Assembly (NCBI GenBank): GCA_003343705.1
Contig: QAKR01000043.1
Span: 1 to 64,000, forward strand
Source: Clostridiales bacterium
GTDB taxonomy: Bacteria; Bacillota; Clostridia; Oscillospirales; UBA644
Reading direction: 5' to 3'
DNA length: 64,000 nt
Part shown: positions 51,086 through 60,647 of the stretch, piece by piece
Position numbering within the stretch: position 1 is the stretch's first letter
Layout of the letters: each line of letters opens with the position of its first letter
Translations under genes and position numbers: made by a program
Notes under the pieces: model-generated
Told to the model about the DNA's origin: nothing
What the model saw: only the letters and a program-made list of their open reading frames with translations
The model's database searches: none

Positions 51086-51786
51086 GAAACACTAAATGGC
51101 TCTGGGCAACGTTTTCAATCTTATCCGCAGTCTTTATAATAGCCAGCCAAGTAACAGATTTTGTAAACATAGGTTTTTGGAGCATCCTCGGAACGATTCT
51201 TCTGTCAGCGGTGCTGATACAAAGTATAATTCATCGCAACTTCTTCGGTATTTTTATCCCTCTTGCACTAGGTTATAAAATTTATTGTCAACCTCTGAAC
51301 TTGCTGGATATATCTGTTTGGATTCTTTTATCTGCTGCAGTTTTATTAGCAATAGGCTTTAGCTTTATCTTTAAAAGCCGCCCGCCTAAATTAAAATATA
51401 AGTTTGATAAGTGCGAACATTTTAACGAAACTGTATATAATGCAGACGACAACAACCCTTACGCAAAAGTTAATTTCGGAGCATCTACAAAATATCTTCA
51501 TTCAACATCATTACAAGCAGGTCAATTCTATACCTCATTCGGTTCTATGGAAGTATACTTAGATCAAGCTCAGCTAAGCCCGGAGGGTGCTGAAATTTAT
51601 GTAGACTGCAAATTCGGAGCTATTGAACTTTACGTTCCTTCAAGGTGGAATGTTAAAAATAAAGTTCACGTCAGTATGGGTGCGGCAGATATTCCTGAAC
51701 ATCGTACCGCTTCAGACCCGTCTTCACCTGTTCTTATTATTTCAGGAAATGTGTCTTTCGGAGCAGTTGAAGTTAATTATATTTAA
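51082..51786 (+). CDS. LiaF-like membrane protein
   Basis: A 234-aa protein with four short N-terminal helices (about 6-100) and a C-terminal cytoplasmic beta domain (about 125-234) with repeated FGA/FGS segments (NFGASTKYL, SFGSMEVYL, KFGAIELYV, SFGAVEVNY), the sign of the LiaF/DUF2154 family. LiaF proteins restrain cell-envelope stress signalling. It overlaps the LytTR gene by 4 bp, so it probably controls that regulator rather than a LiaRS system. Confidence 0.85.
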   Translation: MRNTKWLWATFSILSAVFIIASQVTDFVNIGFWSILGTILLSAVLIQSIIHRNFFGIFIPLALGYKIYCQPLNLLDISVWILLSAAVLLAIGFSFIFKSRPPKLKYKFDKCEHFNETVYNADDNNPYAKVNFGASTKYLHSTSLQAGQFYTSFGSMEVYLDQAQLSPEGAEIYVDCKFGAIELYVPSRWNVKNKVHVSMGAADIPEHRTASDPSSPVLIISGNVSFGAVEVNYI

Positions 51787-51844
51787 CTCTTATAAAATGT
51801 GTACAAATTAATAAACATCAACAAATTATCTATTTAATAATGAA

Positions 51845-51875
51845 AACGGTCAGCCCGAATAATAGGCTGACCGTT
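51845..51875 (+). terminator. terminator of the LytTR operon
   Basis: AACGGTCAGCC and GGCTGACCGTT form an 11-bp perfect stem with a 9-nt loop, then ATTTTATTT. It also faces the convergent small gene ending at 51893. Confidence 0.88.
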
Positions 51876-51892
51876 ATTTTATTTATATATTT

Positions 51893-52183
51893 TTATTGAT
51901 CTCCAGCGTCGGCTATAGCAATATCAATCCATGCGCTGGCAATGTCCAGTGCCTGGTAAAGCCCGTTTTTAGTAGTGAATTTTATAACTTCTTTACTTCT
52001 TTGCGGATCTGTATACATAAGCTGTACGTCAATTTTCGTTGCAACAGGAAGTTCCTTAACCTTTTTCTGGTCGGATATGGAGAGTAATGTATAATATCTA
52101 TCGGACATATTTCCGTAAAATATCAAGTTTCCAGTTCGGACAAGATTCCGGCCACGGAACGTGATAAATTTATTTTCACCCAT
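51893..52183 (-). CDS. conserved-looking small protein, unknown function
   Basis: A 96-aa soluble protein, beta-rich at the N-terminus (FITFRGRNLVRTGNLIFYG), with a C-terminal helix (YQALDIASAWIDIAIADAG). The ATG at 52183 has AGGTGACACGA just before it; a longer frame runs into the promoter region. No family is recognised. It stands alone on the minus strand. Confidence 0.65.
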   Translation of the reverse strand: MGENKFITFRGRNLVRTGNLIFYGNMSDRYYTLLSISDQKKVKELPVATKIDVQLMYTDPQRSKEVIKFTTKNGLYQALDIASAWIDIAIADAGDQ

Positions 52184-52290
52184 TCGTGTCACCTTTTTCT
52201 TATTTGATAAATAAAGTATACCATTAAATTGGAGAAATGTCAAGGGTTCCCCTTGACATTTCGATTTGTTTTTGGTATTATTAATATAGG

Positions 52291-52464
52291 TTATTTTTGC
52301 ATATATTGCCCGGCAGCCGCTTTTATTCTTTTAATGGTTTTCATCATCGCATCCATTTTTTTTCTGTCACATACAAAAAATGTAGCTGATGCAACACCAA
52401 TGCCGGCAACCATTCCTACAACCATACCGGGCACAAATCTCTTTTTTTCTCTTCTAAACAGCAC
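52291..52464 (-). CDS. small one-helix protein, YtxH-like
   Basis: A 57-aa protein with a short basic N-terminus (FRREKKR), one glycine-rich helix (about 11-28, GMVVGMVAGIGVASATFF) and a Lys-rich helix. The GTG at 52464 was chosen because GAGGTG lies 6 bp upstream. The plan resembles YtxH-type stress proteins, but similarity is weak at this length. Confidence 0.55.
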   Translation of the reverse strand: MLFRREKKRFVPGMVVGMVAGIGVASATFFVCDRKKMDAMMKTIKRIKAAAGQYMQK

Positions 52465-52530
52465 AGTTATCACCTCGGTTTTATTATGCGCTGAAAATTT
52501 AAATTTATAATATAAGGAAGGATAAATATT

Positions 52531-53781
52531 ATGTCCGACAATTATGCAATCGCAAAAGAGCTTTATGCTTCTTACGGAATCGATACAGAAGAAGCTCTTA
52601 AAAAACTTGAAAATATTTCTATTTCACTTCATTGCTGGCAAGGCGATGACGTCGGAGGATTCGAAAAAGTAGGCAGTACTTTATCCGGCGGAATACAAGC
52701 AACAGGAAATTATCCGGGAAAAGCCAGAACAATTACCGAACTTAAAAACGATATCGAATTTGTTTTGTCTAAGCTTCCCGGTAAACATAAACTCAACCTT
52801 CATGCGCTTTATCTTGATAACGGAGGCAAATTCGTAGATAGAGACGAAATCGAACCGAAACACTTTGAAACATGGGTTGACTTTGCAAAGAAAAATAAAA
52901 TTGGTCTTGATTTTAACCCATCTTATTTCAGCCATGAAAAAGCTGAAAGCGGGCTCACTCTTTCCAACCCGGATAAAGCTATTCGTGATTTTTGGATTGA
53001 ACACGGAAAACGCACACGTAAAATTTCTGAATATTTTGGTAAAGAGCTTGGCATTCGCTGCAACACAAACTTTTGGATGCCCGACGGCATGAAAGATACA
53101 CCGGTTGAGCGCTACAGGTTACGTCAAATAATGAAAGAATCTCTTGATGAAATTTTTGCATTACCGATTGATATAAAATGCGACCGTGATGCGTTGGAAA
53201 GCAAACTTTTCGGTATCGGCTGCGAAAGCTACACAGTTGTTTCAAATGAATTTGCAACATCTTACGCTGCACAAAACCCCAATGTTATGGTAACCATGGA
53301 TGCTGGGCATTATCATCCTACAGAAGTAATTTCAGACAAAATTTCAACAATGGCAACATTCTGCGATGAAATGCTTTTACACGTAAGCCGCCCTGTTCGT
53401 TGGGACAGTGACCACGTTGTTATTTTAAATGACGAGCTTTGCGACATTGCAAATGAAATAATCCGTGCAGACCTTCTTTCAAAAGTAAATATCGCACTTG
53501 ACTATTTCGACGCTTCTATAAATCGTATTGCAGCTTGGATCGTTGGTGTCCGTGCAACTCAAAAAGCATTACTTCGTGCTATTCTTACACCTAACGAAGT
53601 TCTTAAAAAATGTGAAGCTGAAGGCGATTATACCTCACGTCTTGCACTTAACGAAGAATATAAAGCACTTCCATTCGGACTTGTTTGGGATGAGTTCTGC
53701 GCACGTCAAAACGTACCCGGTGGAACGAAATGGCTTGATGACGTTAAAAAATACGAAAAAGACGTATTATCCAACAGATAA
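52531..53781 (+). CDS. rhaA: L-rhamnose isomerase
   Basis: Converts L-rhamnose to L-rhamnulose. The 416-aa protein has the family start (SISLHCWQGDDVGGFE), the metal-site region GHYHPTEVISDK and the C-terminal LPFGLVWDEFCARQNVP. No rhamnulokinase, aldolase or regulator gene lies beside it, so the pathway must be completed elsewhere or the enzyme acts on another aldose. AAGGAAGG precedes the ATG. Confidence 0.95.
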   Translation: MSDNYAIAKELYASYGIDTEEALKKLENISISLHCWQGDDVGGFEKVGSTLSGGIQATGNYPGKARTITELKNDIEFVLSKLPGKHKLNLHALYLDNGGKFVDRDEIEPKHFETWVDFAKKNKIGLDFNPSYFSHEKAESGLTLSNPDKAIRDFWIEHGKRTRKISEYFGKELGIRCNTNFWMPDGMKDTPVERYRLRQIMKESLDEIFALPIDIKCDRDALESKLFGIGCESYTVVSNEFATSYAAQNPNVMVTMDAGHYHPTEVISDKISTMATFCDEMLLHVSRPVRWDSDHVVILNDELCDIANEIIRADLLSKVNIALDYFDASINRIAAWIVGVRATQKALLRAILTPNEVLKKCEAEGDYTSRLALNEEYKALPFGLVWDEFCARQNVPGGTKWLDDVKKYEKDVLSNR

Positions 53782-53796
53782 ATTACATAAAATTTT

Positions 53797-53820
53797 AAAA
53801 GGGCTGATTTCAGCCCTTTT
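53797..53820. terminator. bidirectional terminator after rhaA
   Basis: AAAAGGGCTGA pairs with TCAGCCCTTTT over 11 bp, then ATTTTTTAAT. It also serves the convergent hydrogenase-like gene. Confidence 0.92.
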
Positions 53821-53825
53821 ATTTT

Positions 53826-55055
53826 TTAATCAAATTTTCTTATAAAAATATCACTGTTTTCTAAAAACTCTTCAACTGTTTCGAAACCAAGCTCGTTTAA
53901 CATTTTTAAAACATAAGGATTATTTAACGGCGTTTTATATTCAGCCTCATCACCATATCTTTCGACATTTACACGGCCGGTCTGCCTGTCCAAAACAGCT
54001 TTAGGACCACCGACACACCCACCTATACATCCCATTCCTTCAAAAAAGTTAGCATCGGCACTCCCATTTTTCAAAGACTCTATCATTGCTCGGCAGGACG
54101 GAACGCCTTCTGCCATTTTTGTTTTAATTGCAATATTACGCTCCGGAGACATAGCTTTGACTGTTTCCCGAACAGCCTCACTAACGCCACCGCTTTTTGC
54201 ATAAAGCCTACCTGCACGAGAAGAATGATCTCTCTCTGTTTCTTTCATTTCCGAAGGATTAATTCCTGCCGCATCAAAAATATCCTGCATTTCACGAAAG
54301 GTTAAGACGAAATCAACCGCACCACTTATATCGGGCTCCCTTGCTTCCGCTTTTTTAGCAACGCACGGCCCGATAAAAACAGTTACTGCATCAGGGTGCA
54401 TCTTTTTTACAGCACGTCCTGCCGCAATCATAGGCGACACAGCTCCCGGAACATGAGGGATAAGCTCACTGTACATTTTACGTATCATACCTATCCATAT
54501 TGGACAGCAACAGCTTGCCAGCTGAAAGTCAGTTATAGTTTTTACGTTACGATCAAATTCGAGAGCTTCTTTTAAAGTTAAAACATCAGCAAATAATGCA
54601 ACTTCTATCATTCCGTCAAATCCGAGATCCCGGAATGCCGTACGAAGCTTACCCGGTGTTACGCCATCAGAAAATTGGCCTAAAAAAGCAGGTGCTATAA
54701 GCGCATATACAGGCCCTGAAGCCTCCTTTACAGCATACAATGCTGGAAGCACATCACGGCTTTGCACCAAAGTACCGTTATTACAAGCTTCAATACAAGC
54801 ACTGCACCCGGAACAACGGGCTGCATCGATTGTTATTTTACCGCTTTCATCACGACTTATTGCATCAAAAAGGCAGGAAGCCGTACACTTGCCGTTACCT
54901 TCACATTCACATTTTTTTATCTGCCACACAGGAGCGTGCTTTTCAGGATGGAAAAGGCAATCAAGATGCCCTTCATCCGCACCGCTTATGGACGTTTTTT
55001 CACTGTTTACTGCATTTTTTAAAAGTCGTTTATATAAATCTTCAAAAGTTGTCAC
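53826..55055 (-). CDS. [FeFe]-hydrogenase-like iron-sulfur protein
   Basis: A 409-aa protein. The N-terminal part has two [4Fe-4S] clusters (Cys at about 49-61 and CSGCSACIEAC at 81-91). The H-cluster motifs are L1 SCCCPIW (181-187), L2 GPCVAKKAE (229-237, with Gly where Met is usual) and L3 FFEGMGCIGGCVGG (337-350). All four H-cluster Cys positions are filled. The short size and altered L2 favour a non-prototypical hydrogenase group (sensory or group B-like) rather than the main H2-producing enzyme. No maturation genes are adjacent. Confidence 0.82.
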   Translation of the reverse strand: MTTFEDLYKRLLKNAVNSEKTSISGADEGHLDCLFHPEKHAPVWQIKKCECEGNGKCTASCLFDAISRDESGKITIDAARCSGCSACIEACNNGTLVQSRDVLPALYAVKEASGPVYALIAPAFLGQFSDGVTPGKLRTAFRDLGFDGMIEVALFADVLTLKEALEFDRNVKTITDFQLASCCCPIWIGMIRKMYSELIPHVPGAVSPMIAAGRAVKKMHPDAVTVFIGPCVAKKAEAREPDISGAVDFVLTFREMQDIFDAAGINPSEMKETERDHSSRAGRLYAKSGGVSEAVRETVKAMSPERNIAIKTKMAEGVPSCRAMIESLKNGSADANFFEGMGCIGGCVGGPKAVLDRQTGRVNVERYGDEAEYKTPLNNPYVLKMLNELGFETVEEFLENSDIFIRKFD

Positions 55056-55140
55056 CTATAGTTCCTCCGCCTATTATATTAAATATTATTAAAAAATTAT
55101 GTAAAATTATACTGATAAGCTATATACCATTCTTCTCATT

Positions 55141-55788
55141 TTATGTTTCTGATCCAATTACCATTCCGCAATATTCACATTTACCTCCGCCACCATAAAT
55201 TGTATTAGGTGCTCCGCAATACGGGCATCTAATTATTTTTTTATTTTTTTCTGCGTCTTTGTTAGCTTTTTCAATTGAAGAAATAATTATTCTGTGTTCT
55301 TTTTCATCCACATAAGCTTGTCCGAAAAACCCCGCTTCAATCATATCACGAAGGTCTAGGCTTGCCGTTTCATATGACGAGGACATTTCAGACGAAATTT
55401 TATCAATGTTTGTTTCGCCCTTTATATCGATGATATTATAATAATGTAAATATTTTTCTCCTCTTTTTTTATAGAGAGATGAAAAATATAACAGTAAAAT
55501 TCCACCGCCTACAAGTAAAAAGGCGGAGACGACAGAAGTAATGATATAATTTTGAGTAGTAAGTTGGCTCTCTTGCGTACCGGTTAAAGGAACAATAATA
55601 TAAAAAGCCCACAGAGCAATAAGCACTATGCCTAAAACCCGCATAACTTTAGCATTTTTAACATATCTTTGTTTTTCACTTTTGACTTTTAAAATTAATA
55701 AAGGTATCCCGGCCGGAAAAAAAATAAATAAAATAATAATAACCAGCGGCCAAGAGACACCCTGTGTTTTTTCGGACATATTTATCAT
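55141..55788 (-). CDS. membrane protein with C-terminal zinc ribbon, unknown function
   Basis: A 215-aa protein with three N-terminal helices (about 13-33, 47-67, 80-103), a cytoplasmic helical domain (about 110-175) with a winged-helix look, and a C-terminal zinc ribbon: CPYCGAP then CEYCG. I do not recognise a family. The start may be the ATG four codons in (MSEKTQ). It stands between the hydrogenase-like and FAD/Rieske genes on the same strand. Confidence 0.7.
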   Translation of the reverse strand: MINMSEKTQGVSWPLVIIILFIFFPAGIPLLILKVKSEKQRYVKNAKVMRVLGIVLIALWAFYIIVPLTGTQESQLTTQNYIITSVVSAFLLVGGGILLLYFSSLYKKRGEKYLHYYNIIDIKGETNIDKISSEMSSSYETASLDLRDMIEAGFFGQAYVDEKEHRIIISSIEKANKDAEKNKKIIRCPYCGAPNTIYGGGGKCEYCGMVIGSET

Positions 55789-55858
55789 CTACTTTTTTTT
55801 ATTATGATATCATACAATAAATAAAAAGTCAAGCTAAAAACATACGCACTTAAATCAG

Positions 55859-57157
55859 CTATTTTTTAAGATTTCCTGTTGCAGGGTTGTCAATAAGTTT
55901 ACCATCTTCTGTAAATCGAGAACCATGACAAGGGCAGTCCCAGGAATGTTCTTGATCATTCCATTTTAAGGCACAACCTAAATGGGGGCAGCGTTTTTTT
56001 GATATTGTCAAAAGATTTTTAACAGCCTCAAATGAGTTTACTGCAAGCTGGGCTCTTAAAATAGTTCTTGTAGGCAGAAAAACTTGTTCGTATTCGCTTT
56101 TACGGCCGCATACCATATCTGAAAGAATTGTTGCAGCCACCATAGAAGAGGTCATTCCCCATTTATTAAAACCTGTAGCAACATAAAAATCAGGTGTGTT
56201 TTTTGAATATAAACCTATATAGGGAATACGGTCGAGAGTCATACAGTCCTGTGTTGCCCAACGGTATTTTTCTACTGCATCAGGATAATAACGATTTGCA
56301 AATTCCTCAAGCTCTGACCAGTTTCCCCCTTTTTTTCCTGTTCTATGATCGCCTCCTCCTATGAGTAACAGGTTTTTATAATTACGAAAAGACATCCCGT
56401 TATCAGCTTCATCCACATACATACCATTAACATCTTCTGCATTTTCTAATGCGATTACATATGAACGATGCTGATACATTTTAATAAAATAATTTCCGTG
56501 TTTATTGATAAACGGGAAGTGTGTTGTAGTAATAATTTTGTTTGCGGTAATAACTGCATTATCTGTAGTCGCTTTATGCTCACTAAGTTCCCTAACAGCA
56601 GAATTTTCAAAAATATTTAGTTTTGCAGAAATAGCAGAAATGAATTTTAAAGGATTGAACTGTGCTTGGTTTTTAAATTTTATTGCTCCGCAAACAGGAA
56701 ACGGTAACGAAATATTTTTTAAATACTCTGCATCAAAACCAAGTTTATCAAGGGCTTTTTTTTCTTTTATGATTTTTTTATGATTATCAAGAGAATATAC
56801 AAATGCGTCTTTATTTTCAAAATCACAATCAATGTTTTTACAAATCTCCCTAAATTTTTCAACGGCAGCTTGATTTGCGTTTAAATACATTTTAGCTTTA
56901 TCAATACCAAAATCCTTTATTAACTGATCGTAGATTAAACCATGTTGAGAAGTTATTTTTGCAGTTGTGTTTTTGGTAACACCGTTACCTATTCGGGTTG
57001 CTTCTAACAGAACATAATCAACACCTGCTTTTTCAAGCATATAAGCACACAATATTCCAGCCATTCCACCGCCGATTATAAGGACATCTGTTTTTATATT
57101 TCTGTTTAATGTTTCAAAAACCGGAAAATCAGTTAAATCAGACCAAACCGATTTCAT
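55859..57157 (-). CDS. FAD-dependent oxidoreductase with C-terminal Rieske domain
   Basis: A 432-aa fusion. The N-terminal DadA-type FAD domain starts DVLIIGGGMAGILCAYML (dinucleotide loop) with the acidic YVLLEA. The C-terminal Rieske [2Fe-2S] module has CPH (390-392) and CPCH (408-411), the required Cys/His ligands. It moves electrons between FAD and a 2Fe-2S cluster in an unknown redox reaction, similar to Bacillus YhfW. The gene is 24 bp downstream of the YyaL-type gene. Confidence 0.9.
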   Translation of the reverse strand: MKSVWSDLTDFPVFETLNRNIKTDVLIIGGGMAGILCAYMLEKAGVDYVLLEATRIGNGVTKNTTAKITSQHGLIYDQLIKDFGIDKAKMYLNANQAAVEKFREICKNIDCDFENKDAFVYSLDNHKKIIKEKKALDKLGFDAEYLKNISLPFPVCGAIKFKNQAQFNPLKFISAISAKLNIFENSAVRELSEHKATTDNAVITANKIITTTHFPFINKHGNYFIKMYQHRSYVIALENAEDVNGMYVDEADNGMSFRNYKNLLLIGGGDHRTGKKGGNWSELEEFANRYYPDAVEKYRWATQDCMTLDRIPYIGLYSKNTPDFYVATGFNKWGMTSSMVAATILSDMVCGRKSEYEQVFLPTRTILRAQLAVNSFEAVKNLLTISKKRCPHLGCALKWNDQEHSWDCPCHGSRFTEDGKLIDNPATGNLKK

Positions 57158-57181
57158 AATACCACTTCCATACTTAATTTT

Positions 57182-59122
57182 TTAAATATTTTCAATTGTG
57201 TTTGAGGGCGGGAGGCAATTGTTATTCTTACAAACATAATAAGTTGTTTTATTATTTAACAATCTATACTCCTGTGTTGGTTTTTCTAAAACCGTAACAA
57301 CTGAATCAATAGGGATTATGCAAGATATTTTTTTTAACTCTTTTGGATCTTTAAGCACAGCAGTTATTCTTTGCGGCGGTTTTATATAATCGAAAAGAGC
57401 TGTAAGAAAAAAAGAAAAACCCGCGGGATATTGTTCTGAATTTGCTGACATGAAATCAACTTGTTTGTTTAACAATCTCATATAGTCCTCATTATCCGTA
57501 AGATAATAAAGCCTTAAAAGATTATATGTCATAACGGAATTTCCGCTGGGGATTGACAGATCATACGTTTCTTTAGGACGAATAATCAACTGTTCATTCT
57601 CATTACCGTATAAATAAAATCCGCCTTTTTTATGATCATAAAAGTTTAAAATTGTTATATCACAAAAACTTATAGCTTTATTAAAATAATATTTATTAAA
57701 TGTTGTTTCATAAAGGCAAATCAAAGCAAAAGTATAAAACGCGTAATCATCAAGAAACCCTTTGCTACCGTTTTTTTGTGATCTAAAGCTGACATAAAGT
57801 AAACCATTTTTTAATAGATTTTTTTCTATAAATTGTTGAGCTTTTTCTGCTGCATTTAAATAAACATCTTTATCACTTACACGATATAAATAAGCAAAGG
57901 CAGCTATTGCCAATGAATTCCATGCAGTTAATATTTTATCATCTAAATGAAGCGTATTTCTATTTTTCCGGTAATTATATATTAACGGCAAATATTCATC
58001 ATATTTTCCACTTAAATCATCATTATTTAAGAGGTTCGGAATATTCTCACCATTTAAATCTCCATTTTCGGTAATATCATAATATTTATTAAATTCAGCC
58101 CCGACTTTTTCACCTAAAAGATTAATTATTTCAAAAGGCTTAAATAAATAATACTTACCTTCCACACCGTTAATATCTGCATCTTGTGCACTGTAAAATC
58201 CACCTTCAGGGCTCGTCATCTCACGCATAATATACAATGCAGTTTTTTCTGCAACATTTAAGTAGAAAGCATTTTTGGTAATAGAATACGCTTTGCAATA
58301 GCTCATAACTAACAATGAATTGTCATATAGCATTTTCTCAAAATGGGGTATTAAAAAAGCATTATCGGTAGAGTAGCGAGAAAACCCATAACCTACATGA
58401 TCAAAGATCCCGCCGCAGTACATTTTTTTAAGTGTAATCTCAACCATATTCAAAGCTTCTGAATCTTTGCTTGCCTCATAATATTTCATTAAAAACAATA
58501 GATTATGAGGCGTTGGAAATTTGGGCGCAGGCCCAAACCCACCAAAATCCTTGTCAAAACGTTGTTTAAAAATATTTACTGCAAGGTCAATCAGATTAAC
58601 ATCTGTTTTTGTTGAATTAGTTGATTCATGATTCAAATATAGTACAATTTCATCTGCAGATTGCAATAAAGCTTCACGGTCTGATTTCCACTTTTCATCA
58701 ATTATCTGAAGAAGCTGAATAAACCCTATTGCACCGTAATGAGAGTCTTTAGGAAAATACGTTCCCGCAAAAAAGGGCTTTTGATCACAGGTCATGAAAA
58801 TGCTTGTCGGCCAGCCTGCATTCCCGGTAAAAGCCTGGCATACCTGCATATAAATACTGTCTATATCCGGGCGTTCTTCTTTATCAACTTTTATAGATAT
58901 AAAATTTTCATTCAAGAGTGTTGCAACATTTTCATCCTCAAAGCTTTCATGAGCCATCACATGACACCAATGGCAAGTACTATACCCTATGCTTAAAAAA
59001 ATCGGCTTGTCCTCTATCTTTGCTTTCTCAAAAGCTTCATCACACCACGGATACCAATTTACAGGATTTTCCGCATGTTGCAAAAGATATGGGCTTGTTT
59101 GGCTTTGTAAACGGTTTTTCAA
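57182..59122 (-). CDS. thioredoxin-domain protein, YyaL/DUF255 family
   Basis: A 646-aa protein. The N-terminal thioredoxin-like domain (about 1-160) carries the redox motif CHWC (50-53) in [14 protein letters not shown]; the remainder is an (alpha/alpha)6 barrel of the N-acylglucosamine epimerase type ([27 protein letters not shown]). Members are broadly conserved but have no firm biochemical role. Next to superoxide dismutase and the Rieske oxidoreductase, a redox role is a fair guess. Confidence 0.92.
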   Translation of the reverse strand: MKNRLQSQTSPYLLQHAENPVNWYPWCDEAFEKAKIEDKPIFLSIGYSTCHWCHVMAHESFEDENVATLLNENFISIKVDKEERPDIDSIYMQVCQAFTGNAGWPTSIFMTCDQKPFFAGTYFPKDSHYGAIGFIQLLQIIDEKWKSDREALLQSADEIVLYLNHESTNSTKTDVNLIDLAVNIFKQRFDKDFGGFGPAPKFPTPHNLLFLMKYYEASKDSEALNMVEITLKKMYCGGIFDHVGYGFSRYSTDNAFLIPHFEKMLYDNSLLVMSYCKAYSITKNAFYLNVAEKTALYIMREMTSPEGGFYSAQDADINGVEGKYYLFKPFEIINLLGEKVGAEFNKYYDITENGDLNGENIPNLLNNDDLSGKYDEYLPLIYNYRKNRNTLHLDDKILTAWNSLAIAAFAYLYRVSDKDVYLNAAEKAQQFIEKNLLKNGLLYVSFRSQKNGSKGFLDDYAFYTFALICLYETTFNKYYFNKAISFCDITILNFYDHKKGGFYLYGNENEQLIIRPKETYDLSIPSGNSVMTYNLLRLYYLTDNEDYMRLLNKQVDFMSANSEQYPAGFSFFLTALFDYIKPPQRITAVLKDPKELKKISCIIPIDSVVTVLEKPTQEYRLLNNKTTYYVCKNNNCLPPSNTIENI

Positions 59123-59176
59123 AGTATCACCCCTATAAGTAGTATTCTTAATGAAATTATATTTTATGTAAAAAAT

Positions 59177-59203
59177 AAGATCGCAACTTAAATATTGCGA
59201 TCT
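59177..59203 (-). terminator. terminator of the superoxide dismutase gene
   Basis: AAGATCGCAA (59177-59186) and TTGCGATCTT (59194-59203) form a 10-bp stem with T-rich flanks on both strands. It lies 7 bp after the sod stop, so the YyaL-type gene must have its own start or be read through. Confidence 0.85.
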
Positions 59204-59209
59204 TTTTTA

Positions 59210-59833
59210 TTATTTTATACAATTTAAATACCTTTGATTTACCTCATCCCAATTAATAACATTAAACCAGTCGTCAATATAATCAGCCCTGAGATTATAA
59301 TGTTTTAAATAATAAGCATGTTCCCAAACATCAAGGGCAATAAGAGGACATAAGTTTTGTTCAAGCGGAGTATTTTGATTTGGGGTTGTTACAATTTTTA
59401 ACTTTCCGTTATCGTATACAAGCCATGCATACCCTGAACCGAAAACAGAAAGTGCAGTTTTTTTTAAAAGGCCTTTAAAATCTTCAAAACTTCCGAAATT
59501 TTTATTTATAGATTCTGCCATTGTATCTGAAACAGTTGTTTTTTGTGGTGACATCTGGTTAAAATATAATAAATGGTTATACACACCACCGGAATTATTT
59601 CGTATGGGGGCTTGCAAATCCTTAGGCAAATTAGGCAAATTTACTATTAATTGTTCAAGAGAACACCGTTGCAACTGCGGATATCCTTTTAAGATTGTAT
59701 TTAAATTATTTATGTATGTTTGTAAATGTTTATCATGATGTAAGTACATTGTTTTTTCATCAATATAAGGTTCTAATGCGTTATATGCATATGGTAATGG
59801 CTCGTTAACAAACGGATAGTACTGATTGATCAT
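59210..59833 (-). CDS. sodA: superoxide dismutase, Fe/Mn family
   Basis: Dismutates superoxide to oxygen and H2O2. The 207-aa protein has the four metal ligands H32, H87, D168 and H172 (LHHDKH, YNHLLYF, LDVWEHAYYL). It diverges notably from common SODs (for example, VSDTMAESINKNFG), so iron or manganese cannot be told. The ATG at 59833 is placed after AGGTGAAAATT; the GTG nine bases earlier is within the ribosome site. Confidence 0.93.
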   Translation of the reverse strand: MINQYYPFVNEPLPYAYNALEPYIDEKTMYLHHDKHLQTYINNLNTILKGYPQLQRCSLEQLIVNLPNLPKDLQAPIRNNSGGVYNHLLYFNQMSPQKTTVSDTMAESINKNFGSFEDFKGLLKKTALSVFGSGYAWLVYDNGKLKIVTTPNQNTPLEQNLCPLIALDVWEHAYYLKHYNLRADYIDDWFNVINWDEVNQRYLNCIK

Positions 59834-59886
59834 AATTTTCACCTCTGTATCATTTTATGACAAAAAGACAGAACTGTGCTTAATTG

Positions 59887-60441
59887 TTACAATACAATTC
59901 CGTATGCTCCGGTTGTTGTATCACAAAATATGGGATAATGAGGTGGTATAAAGGTAAAGACTATAAAAGCTAAAAAAATCACTATAATTGTTATAACAGA
60001 AAAAATAATTTTTAGAGCAGTCGGTTTAACATATGTATAGACATGTATGGCAAGTTTTAATGCAATAAAATAACAAATATAAACTAAAATTATATCAAAA
60101 ATTAAAGATTCAATGCCCAACGCACCTGTGTAAGAATAAAATATAAATAAAACTGTTAAAGGGGCTGTAACAACAGAAACTGCAGTTGCAATAATCCACT
60201 TATGCAGGTCAATTTGACATTTTCTTTTTTTAATAAAATACATTATAATCCACCATAAAAGGTTCGGAAAAACCATGAATTTTAAATGTTCCCAAACGCT
60301 TTCATTTACAGGATTAAACAGTCCAACTATTATTAAATTTCCGCTTAATGCATACGCAAAATGAGAAAAACTTGCAATAAGGCCTAAGATAATAGTATTA
60401 ATTAATACAAACAGTATACCGAATCTGCATTCTTTACTCAT
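59887..60441 (-). CDS. membrane protein, DUF6512-like
   Basis: A 184-aa protein with five predicted helices. The pattern SHFAYALSGNLIIVGLF then NPVNESVWEHLKF near the N-terminus, with VNES-x-WEH, is family-typical of small Clostridial integral membrane proteins of unknown function. The gene lies 53 bp upstream of sod on the same strand. Confidence 0.72.
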   Translation of the reverse strand: MSKECRFGILFVLINTIILGLIASFSHFAYALSGNLIIVGLFNPVNESVWEHLKFMVFPNLLWWIIMYFIKKRKCQIDLHKWIIATAVSVVTAPLTVLFIFYSYTGALGIESLIFDIILVYICYFIALKLAIHVYTYVKPTALKIIFSVITIIVIFLAFIVFTFIPPHYPIFCDTTTGAYGIVL

Positions 60442-60647
60442 AAAATTACCTTCACTAATTTTTGTTTCATTATATGATAAAAAAGCATATTTGTTTCATT
60501 TGATTTAAATATAAACAATTTAACCGTAAATCTTTATAACCTTAGTTTCTTTTGCATGGATTTCCAGATGGTATATTATATAAGCTCAGTTTTTCAGATA
60601 ATATTGTACTCATAAAAACATTATACCTTTACAAAATAAATTTATTA

